Of a stretch of 64,000 bases of DNA, positions 55,868-64,000 are shown piece by piece. Each line of letters begins with the position of its first letter. Position 1 is the first letter of the stretch. The stretch lies in assembly GCA_035610835.1 (NCBI GenBank), contig CM069447.1, positions 17,937,992 through 18,001,991 of the forward strand, written 5' to 3'. A program made the translations under genes and the position numbers. This DNA comes from Ophiura sarsii. Lineage: Eukaryota > Echinodermata > Ophiuroidea > Amphilepidida > Ophiuridae. Below the pieces are notes generated by a model. The model was not told the DNA's origin and searched no databases. It saw nothing but the letters and a program-made list of their open reading frames with translations.

Positions 55868-55940
55868 AACTAAATCTGCTTCCAATTTTTTTCGATGATT
55901 GAGGGCGTCCCCTGGAAAAGATCACATAATATACCTTTAA
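55868..55940. mobile_element. Right end of the TTAA foldback MITE, copy 3
   Basis: GGAAAAGATCACATAATATA followed by CCTTTAA matches the right terminus of the 381 bp family. The left arm would fall inside the gap. Confidence 0.85.
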
Positions 55941-56017
55941 CAAAACGTTTGAAGATTTGTAATAGTCAATTACCAAGTGAGGACTTTGCAGGTGAAGTCA
56001 ATTTTGAGTTTATTATG

Positions 56018-57103
56018 CACACTAAAAAATCTTAAAAATACGTGGTCAAAATTCAACCACAAAAGGGTCATTTTTAACCCCGCTTACGGAGTCAACTATG
56101 CACCGACTAAAAAAGGGTCAAATTTGACCCCGGTGATCTAGTCAAAAACTTCACCCAAATTGTGGTTAAAAATGACTATCCTTGGGGTCAAATGACTATA
56201 TTTCTCTTTTCTCTCTGACTATATTAGGGTCAAAAAATGACCATATTCAGGGGTCATTTTGATAACGGTATATCCCGATTAGCAAATGACCCCCGGAACG
56301 TGGTTGAAAATGACTATATTTAGGGTCATATATATTTAGGGTCATTCATGACTAGGGTCATTCATGACTATATTTAGGGTCATTTAAATATGACCCTTTT
56401 AGGGGTCATTTCAATATGATGCCAAATGACCCCGACAGTGGTTGATTTAACCACGAATAACATATTTCACTGTTCAACAGTTCAAATTTATTAAAACTTG
56501 AACGTTTTTGTGAATTAATGTTCTTACTTGCCATTTAATTATGGAATAGTGCATGTTGCAGATCGAATCACTAGATCAAATATATAAATATACAATCCAA
56601 AGTGTTAAAAATCCAATATAACCCACCCCCGTGCGCATGTGTGGAATAGTGACACCCATGGGAGTTATTCTTACACCAAGTTTAACACAAGAAATTTAAC
56701 ACCAAGTGTTACATCAGTTATTCCTATGGTGTTGACCTAACACCAACATTAACACCAGGAGCGTAACACCGGCTCAGTGTTGTAGTTTAACACCGGAGTT
56801 TTTGCAGTGTAGGGTCAAAAGATGACCATATTCAGGGGTCATTTTGATAACGGTATATCCCGATTAGCAAATGACCCCGGAACGTGGTTGAAAATGACTA
56901 TATTTAGGGTCATATATATTTAGGGTCTTTAATGACTAGGTCATTCATGACTATATTTAGGGTCATTTAAATATGACCCTTTTAGGGGTCATTTCAATAT
57001 GATGCCAAATGACCCCGACAATGGTTGATTTAACCACGAATCGGGTTAAATAAAACTGACCCCGTAAGAGGGTCAATATTTTGACCCCGTCGTTTTTAGT
57101 GTG
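56018..57103. mobile_element. Element with CACACTAAAAA ends, left copy
   Basis: Starts CACACTAAAAAATC and ends inversely in TTTTTAGTGTG. The interior repeats GGGTCATTT and TGACCCC many times. About 230 bp (56225-56460) is repeated at 56815-57040. Between them lies a different block with repeated AACACCAAG/TAACACC motifs, probably another insertion. Confidence 0.7.
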
Positions 57104-57277
57104 TGTGTGCTCTCAGAGCATTTGTAAGCTTTAAAATGACACCAAATTTATAAATTGAAAAACACATAGCCGCAAAGCCCCCCAAGGCTTTTGATGTGCT
57201 GCATCACAAATGTGGGTAGGTAAACTGGTAACTTATAACCATCTGCTCAACTGACTGGTATACCAGCCCTGCTTCTA

Positions 57278-57756
57278 CACACTAAAAACGACGGGGTCAA
57301 AATATTAACCCTTTTACGGGGTCAGTTTTATTTAACCCTATTCGTGGTTAAATCAACCACGGTCGGGGTCATTTGGCATCATAATAAAATGACCCCTAAA
57401 AGGGTCATATTTAAATGACCCTAAATATAGTCATGAATGACCCTAGTCATGAATGACCCTAAATATATATGACCGTAAATATACTCATTTTCAACCACGT
57501 TCCGGGGTCATTTTCTAATCGGGATATACCGTTTTCAAAATGACCCCTGAATATGGTAATAGTTTGACCCTAATAGGGTTATTTTTCAAAAGAGAGAAAA
57601 AGAGAAATATAGTCATTGGGTGCAATTTTTCAATAGATCACCGGGGTCAAATTTAACCCTTTTTTAATCAGTGCATAGTTGACTCAGTAAGCGGGGTTAA
57701 AAATGACCCTTTTGTGGTTGAATTTTGACCCCGTATTTTTAAGATTTTTTAGTGTG
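57278..57756. mobile_element. Element with CACACTAAAAA ends, right copy (inverted)
   Basis: Starts CACACTAAAAACGACGGGGT and ends ATTTTTTAGTGTG. Its sequence is largely the reverse complement of the left part of the preceding element. No transposase is seen. Confidence 0.75.
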
Positions 57757-59533
57757 TATCCCTATTGCCACACAATCTTCTTCATTTGACCTGATATTTG
57801 CGTATCATTGTATGACACCAGTATTCACTCTTTCCTTTGCCTCTCCAAACCATGTATTGTACACTCCTGAATGGAGGGGCTAACATGTCTTTTGTTTGGA
57901 ATAAATATTTGGATAACTAGAGGTGGATAAAGTGTTAGGACCCTGGGTAAGACAAACTTAACACTGTCTTTAACACTTTCCATAGGCTATTTTGTTACCA
58001 TATTATACAAAACAGATTTTTCAGAAACCTTTCCCAACTCTCAAAGTCTATCTCAAGGATTACTGTACCAATACTAGGCATGTTTGTACTTATTTCAATG
58101 CATTTCTATTGGTGATTCCAAATATGGTAATGAAATTCAAAAATGTTGTGAAATTTTGGTATGTCGTCTGCAGACGCCTGCCGCATAGAAAGTGTTAAGA
58201 TACATGTACGGTATCGAATGTAAAAGTGAAAGTAGTAGTAAAGAGGCACTCATTTCATGTATACAAGTTGTAAGCATTATGGTGTGCAGGGCACTCATAT
58301 TATAGAAACCGCCCTCGTAGATGTTTTCAGGTACTTAAGTATTGCAAAAACAAATCTTGGCAAAAAGTGACACTTTTATTTTTCAACAAGAATTGTGCAT
58401 GATGAAAAGGTCCAATTTACAAAATCATATAACGATAAGCTCAGCCAAACCCTTGGCATGGATGCAGTGTTGACAAATATCCTATACAGGGTGTCCCCCC
58501 CCCCCCCCTCAAAAAAAAACCGTGCACATGTTTACCCAACTTATTGACCATAAACTTCTAGAAGTTGGTGTAACATTTTTATACATATTGATAGACTAAA
58601 CGCTTAGCTTTCATATGCCGTTTATTTTACTTTCCATGCGGCTATTAGTTTTACCATACACAAAACTGATTTTTTTTTTCAGAAACCATTCCCAACTTTC
58701 AAAGTCTATCTCAAGGATTACTGTACCAATAGGCCTACTAGGCGTGTTTGTACTTATTTCAATGAATTTCTCTCGGTGATTCAAAATATGGTGATGAAAT
58801 TCCATAATTTTGACATTTATGAAACATTTTGTGAAATGTTGGAATATCGTCTGTTGTTAGCAGTTTTTGAGAGGTGGGACCCACCTTAATTTTTGTATTC
58901 ATGTATCATGTTTATAATAAATAAGCAGGGTTTTTCTTGTTTCAGAAAGACAGGTTTTGATTCTACGCTTATCTCAAAAGGGATTGTCTTGCATGCCTAA
59001 TTTCTGATCAAAATCTGAAGAAAAAAACCTAAGTGAAATTTATTGGGCACACTTGCAAAGTGCTCACTGCTTGTTCTCATTTCATAATCCCTATAGCCCA
59101 GTTTCGTGCAGTTCAATGACCCATGTACCTATTCCAGATGATGTGTGTGGTTTACATACTTAACTGGTGTGAAAACATGCATAAATCAACATTTTTCTAA
59201 TAAGCAGTTTTGATTTCGAAAAAAAGGGAATTCTTTCATGATTTAAAATGTTTTATTACCTAGTAGGCAATTAGAACACCTGTTCTACAGGCTAACCCTA
59301 CTTTTTCGGGGGGAAAAAAAATTGTAGCTGAAAATTTGGAAAATATTTGAAATTGTTACAAATATATTGAAATTTTTTTAATTAAAAAAATGGTTGAAAT
59401 TCACCAAAATGTTCTCGATAATTTTGAAGAAAAAACACTCACACACACAAAAAACCGCCCGACTGACCCTACCTGAGACTGGCCCCCCTGCCAGAAGGCT
59501 CCCAGCCCAAATGAAATGACATAAATGACAAAC
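57757..59533. repeat. Interval with a diverged repeat pair
   Basis: Sequence near 58010-58150 (AGAAACCTTTCCCAACTCTC, TCAAGGATTACTGTACCAAT) recurs diverged near 58680-58830 and 61890-62050. It is a dispersed repeat. A poly-C run lies near 58497. No gene is supported. Confidence 0.6.
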
Positions 59534-59894
59534 TGTAAGGCATATTATGTGATCTTTTCCAGAGACCGCCCTCTATTCATGATATTTTTTAGAAAGTAGA
59601 TTTTCTTGCAGATTTACATTTCTGATCATAAATCATACATACATTCCAAGTTACAGAGCGATACGATTCCTAATTACCTCAAAATCATGGTTTTAGAGTG
59701 AATTTAGAGTGAAAATAATGTTTATTTTCACTCTTAAATCATGATTTTGAAGTAATTAAGAATCGTATCGCCCTGTAACTTGGAATGTATGTAAGATTTT
59801 TGATCAGAAATGTAAATCTGCAAGAAAATCTGCTTTCAATTTTTTTTTTGATGTTGAGGGCGTTCCCTGGAAAGATCACATAATATACCTTTAA
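59534..59894. mobile_element. TTAA foldback MITE, copy 4
   Basis: Same family as 45146-45526. The right end has CCTTTAA; the left TTAA has decayed to TGTA. The centre differs, giving GAGTGAAAATAATGTTTATT. Confidence 0.85.
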
Positions 59895-60233
59895 CAATAA
59901 AATAATTGGTTACACCTGCCCCCCCCCCCCCCCAATCACAGGCCTGTTCCCCTCACGCCCTCTATATTGAAGACCCTATAGTTACGCCACTGACCCTAAC
60001 CCTAACTTTTACCACCCTGAGGACTTCCCATTACTATAGCCTCAACAAATAATAAAAAAAATTACAATGTTTTTTGTTGATATCTTTTTGTTCTTCTTTT
60101 TTTTTATAAATTAAATAACATATAGACTCGGACAAACTGGCGTGAATCAAATTAAAACAAAGACTTAAAAATACACTGTCTCTAACTCGGTGTCCGAAGG
60201 ATTACCCACTAGACCACAGAAGCTGTGTTTATA

Positions 60234-60317
60234 CAGTGGCGTAACTATACTTTTTCATTGGGGGCGGGGCAAGAAGGGGCAAGAAGGAGCTCCCTCCCCC
60301 CGCTGGTTACGCCACTG
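60234..60317. mobile_element. 84 bp hAT-type micro-MITE
   Basis: CAGTGGCGTAAC and GTTACGCCACTG are perfect 12-bp inverted ends, flanked by TGTTTATA on both sides (60226-60233, 60318-60325). The interior is only about 60 bp and G-rich. Confidence 0.9.
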
Positions 60318-60619
60318 TGTTTATACATGGGCACCCGAAAAACGAGTAGAACATCATCATAGAAATATTAATTTTCTAAATATCCTTTTTGCCTTAAGCT
60401 TAAAAATATCTCTGATATAAACAAGAAATGTTTTGGCAGCATGAGCATACATGTACATGTAAGCCTATATCCAATGTAACAGACACGATACATGTATGGG
60501 GTTCACAAACTTGTGTGTAATGCACCACCAGTTCAGCGGGTATCATGCCCGGGGGGGGGGGGGGGGTACTCACATATATTGGCCATACGGGTATGTGCGG
60601 CTGGCAAGGACCCCTTTTC

Positions 60620-60950
60620 ACGCCTTTCGGCCGCTCCTTAAGACCCCCTTTTCATCCACTGGCAGTTCCATAAGACCCCCTTTTCATCCATTGGCAGTTC
60701 CCTTAGACCCCAAATTCAACCCAAAATCATAAAATGTGTGAAAATCTTATGAATTTGAGTTATGTAGCCTCAAATTTTGCCTAAATTCAGTTCACAAGGC
60801 AACATTTTGCCTAAAATTCAGTTTATAAGACACAATTTTGTATAAGAATTCAGTTCTCTAAGACCCCAATTTCGGCAACCGTTCAGTTCGGTAAGCCCCT
60901 GTTTTGGTGCCCGTTCAGTTCGGTAAGCCCCTGTTTTCAGACTGCCCCAG
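60620..60950. repeat. Short tandem units with AAGACCCC and CAGTTC
   Basis: Diverged units such as TAAGACCCCCTTTTCATCCA and CGTTCAGTTCGGTAAGCCCC. It starts near a poly-G run (60550-60566). Non-coding. Confidence 0.6.
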
Positions 60951-61300
60951 CCGCACACCCCTACCCTCTTCAGTATTCGAGTACCCTCCCCGGGGTATCA
61001 TGTGTAAACATGCAGGCAGCTAGATGGGCCGTACTTATTAAATCATAGTATTTGTTCTATATCAAAACTAACATTTGTTAAGTGGATGTAAATAAATTGT
61101 GTTAGCTGTATGTGTTTGCTGCCACTACGTGTTTCACAAATTCATTATTTAACGCTTTCCATGCGGGCCGGTGTCTGCAGAAGACATTTCAAAAATTTCA
61201 CAAAATATTAGCAAATGGTGTAAACTAAATGTAATTCAGAGCAGCTGTTACAGTTAGGGTCTTTTTGTTCAGAACCTTATGATGGGGATGTCACTATTTG

Positions 61301-61719
61301 TACTCTCTACATATAAAAGAGTGACTATTTATTCACTCCTAAAAGAGTGAAAATCACTCCAAGAAGAGTGAAAATTACCCTAAAAGAGTGAAAATCACTC
61401 AAATTCACTCCAAAAGAGTTAACTTTCACTCTTGCAAGGAGCGCATATAAGGGACCACTCCGAAAAGAGTTGTCCCTTATATTAGGACTCTCTTTGGGAG
61501 TGAAAAAAGTGAAATGAGTGATAAATTCACTCCAAAAAGAGCGGAATTCACTCCAAAAGGAGCCATATATTATGGACAACTATTTTTGGATTGGTCCTTT
61601 ATATGGCTCCTTGAAAGAGTGAAATATCACTCTTTTGGAGTGAATTTGGAGTGATTTTCACTCTTTTGGAGTGAATAAATATTTACTCTTTTGGTTCACT
61701 CTTTTACATTTAGAGAGTA
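61301..61719. mobile_element. Foldback of AAGAGTG/CACTCTT units
   Basis: TACTCTCTACATATAAAAGA at the left pairs with the inverse at 61719. The body is built from many short CACTCCAAAAGAGTGAA-like units in both orientations. It is probably a MITE whose interior grew by slippage. Confidence 0.75.
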
Positions 61720-62693
61720 AATAGCTGCCATATGTTATACACTTCTGGTGCTATATGGTGCACCCTTGTAAAAATGCAATATTTGTATGGCAGCCATTGT
61801 TTAGTAGATAGGTCCTTTAGGCTCCAAACCCTCGATGTACCATTGTTAACACTTTTCACACCACTATTGGTTTAACCATATATACAAAACAGCTTTTTCA
61901 GAAATATTTCCCCACTTTAATATAATATTTATCTCAAGGATTACTGAACCAATTCTAGGCATGTTTGTACTTATTGTAATGCATTTCTCATGCTGAATCT
62001 TAATATGGTAATGACATTCAATAATTTTGAAATTTGTGAAACATTTTGTGACTGTCATCTGCAGATGCCTGTCGCTTGGAGAGTCTTAAATACCCAGGAT
62101 ACCAATAGCTAATATTTATAAGAACCCGACAAGATTTAGTGAAAACCAGAACCCAGACCCAAATAAAACAATTTTTTAAAAAACCTAGAAAAAACAAAAG
62201 GTCATTGTGTTGAAGGGCAAAAAAGCATGTCAAATTTATTTACATAACAAAAGGCTTGCTCAGCAGGGGGTTTGCCATTTGTTAAATGAAAGAAGAGAAA
62301 AATGACAGAAAAATGATGGCAAAGTGTGCATGCAGGTATCAGACAGTGCACCTATGATCATGATGATATAAGCTAACGTTAATCAATTGTAAGGTGCAAA
62401 GGTTGGGGAATTACAAAAGAAAAAGGCGTTTAAACCCGTCCAGTGCGCAGTGGCGGCACTGCAGTGGAGGGAGGTATGGGGGGAGATAACAACCCCACTT
62501 GCCCCGAGTCAGTTCAAGGCCCACCCCATTTTGTTCCCCAAACAATCAACAATGTTGAGTTTTAATGTCAAAATTACTTAAAATTACCTTAAAGTTTGGT
62601 CTGAAATGTCTAATTCAGAACAGCTAATGCTAATTTCAGACCATTTTTACAATAAAAGCCAACATTTGTGCGCACTTCCCTGCATCTTCCTGC
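61720..62693. other. Interval with one dispersed repeat copy
   Basis: Holds the third copy of the 58010 repeat near 61890-62050 and otherwise AT-rich sequence. No gene is seen. Confidence 0.45.
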
Positions 62694-63064
62694 TACACTG
62701 TAAAAAGAAGCGTTTATATTTCTGATAACACTTAATCAACACTTCAACACATTTATTTTTATGTTTTACGTGTAAAGGTATAGGAGGCATTGCATACGAT
62801 AAACGTTTGCATAAACACTACAACACGTTTATAGAGGTATTTGTTGTATAATTATTAACACCCCAACATGTTTCTTATTGCTGATATAAACATGTTGGTG
62901 TGTTAATAAATATTACAAAATTACCTCTATAAACATGTTGTGTTTATGCAAACGTTTATTGTATGCAATGCCTCCTATACCTTTACACGTAAAACATAAA
63001 AATAAACGTGTTGAAGTGTTTATTAAGTGTGATCAGAAATATAAACGCTTCTTTTTACAGTGTA
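62694..63064. mobile_element. 371 bp near-perfect palindromic MITE
   Basis: TACACTGTAAAAAGAAGCG and its inverse bound an element whose halves pair almost throughout (AAACGTTTGCATAAACAC, GTATAGGAGGCATTGCATAC). No coding capacity. It is followed by a (CCTTT)n tract near 63095. Confidence 0.85.
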
Positions 63065-63315
63065 CAAACCTTATTATATAGGCTTCCCCATTTTCCTTTC
63101 CTTTCCTTTCCTCTTTCCCTTTCCTTTCTCCCCCGCCCCCGTGGTGTCGCCGCTGTTCACCACCACACATCACACTCTTCAGCAGCCCACTGCAGTATTT
63201 CTGTAAAAATTCCCAAAATATGATAATTTTTATCACAAAATGCTTTGAATTTATCTTACATAGTTCATTCACTTATTATAGGTTTTTATAAGAGCAGATT
63301 TAGTTTTCATCATAA

Positions 63316-63696
63316 GGCCAAGAAAAATAATAAGTTGTGTTGCCCTCAAGTGCCAAAAATGTAAAATCGGGTCGGTCGGTCCGAATTCTTTTTTTTTCAA
63401 ATTCAATTTTTTTGTTTTGTTTCATCAATTTCTTTTTTTCTTTTTATTGGCTGAAAAATATATGGTTTATGTCAAGACAAAATTGATATAGGCCCATGTC
63501 AATTTAACTAATGTTTATAGTGTGACAATAGTCTAAAAAACATTTATTTAAGCTAATTTATTCATTTCAAGTAAGAAATAGTAACATTTAGACACTTTTA
63601 ATACAATTTAAATCTTTAAAAAAATGCGACCCTAGTTTTTACGATTTTAGGGTCGGTCGCTGATGAGGGCAACACAACTTATTATTTTTCTTGGCC
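63316..63696. mobile_element. PIF/Harbinger-type MITE with TAA flanks
   Basis: GGCCAAGAAAAATAATAAGT and its inverse, with TAA on both sides (63313-63315, 63697-63699). The interior has GGGTCGGTCGG near both ends and T-rich middle sequence. It is related to 10164-10585. The last 300 bp of the window repeat CCCTTCAGCATGTATA twice and show no gene. Confidence 0.8.
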
Positions 63697-64000
63697 TAAT
63701 CAAATCCACCAGATATATCATCATTGTCGCTGTTCTGCCATAACCTCGTATCTCCATCTGGCCCTTCAGCATGTATAAAGTAATACTTTCTATATATAAC
63801 ATCAAGGGCTAAAAAACATACAACACATCTCCATCCGGCCCTTCAGCATGTATAGAGGAATACTTCCTATGTATAACCTTTGGGCAGTCTGCTTTAAACA
63901 TATTTAAGGGCCGAAAACACATCTGTCAAGATCTTGCAAGTGCTCTTGCCCCACTGAACATGTCTAAAGCAACACTTCCTATGTTATTTATAACCATTGG

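Noticed and set aside
55607..55976. Frames with long X runs
   Set aside because: They read through the 100 N gap.

Overview
The window looks like gene-poor, repeat-rich genomic DNA from an invertebrate animal. It has an AT-rich background, GT-AG introns of several kilobases, and very many miniature inverted-repeat elements. A sulfotransferase-like gene of a type I associate with sea urchins, hemichordates and lancelets, together with the repeat style, makes a marine invertebrate deuterostome (perhaps an echinoderm) the best guess. That is inference only. Nothing here is bacterial or viral. A run of exactly 100 N (55768-55867) marks an assembly gap.

Two protein-coding genes can be reconstructed across introns, both on the minus strand. 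Gene A (1781-6863) has three coding exons whose phases match and encodes 278 residues. It begins with an N-myristoylation-type motif and has a basic, low-complexity N-terminal half and a cysteine-rich C-terminal domain that I do not recognise. Gene B (32744-51922) has five coding exons in phase and encodes a complete 302-residue P-loop sulfotransferase-like protein. It starts at an ideal Kozak context followed by a poly-threonine (ACT)n tract.

Layout: 1-900, three copies of a ~315 bp repeat. 1200-6900, gene A with hAT-type repeats in its introns. 7000-13000, a run of hAT, TTAA-flanked and TAA-flanked miniature elements. 13930-16390, a 5'-truncated LINE with a long intact reverse-transcriptase frame. 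17190-19014, foldback elements and a mariner-like element. 19045-21050, a ~155 bp satellite, a 60 bp ATTGG-rich minisatellite and a U2-snRNA-like stretch. 21300-29000, tandem duplications and a scattered GTTACCTACGAATAC motif. 26096-27646 and 30573-32739, a direct segmental duplication carrying a tRNA-Asn-like gene; its second copy forms the 3' flank of gene B. 32744-51922, gene B, with introns packed with TTAA elements, nested elements and satellites. 52200-64000, more elements and the gap, with no supported gene.

The two genes have no evident functional link. The main theme is small DNA transposons. TTAA-flanked (piggyBac-type), 8-bp-duplication (hAT-type) and TTA/TAA-flanked (PIF/Harbinger-type) elements recur. 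They insert into one another and into satellites, and sit within tens of bases of splice sites and the stop codon of gene B. I did not find a clear previously undescribed multi-gene system. The best leads are gene A, the U2-like repeat, the CArG-like array, the scattered GTTACCTACGAATAC motif and the transposon positions at gene B's splice and 3' signals.
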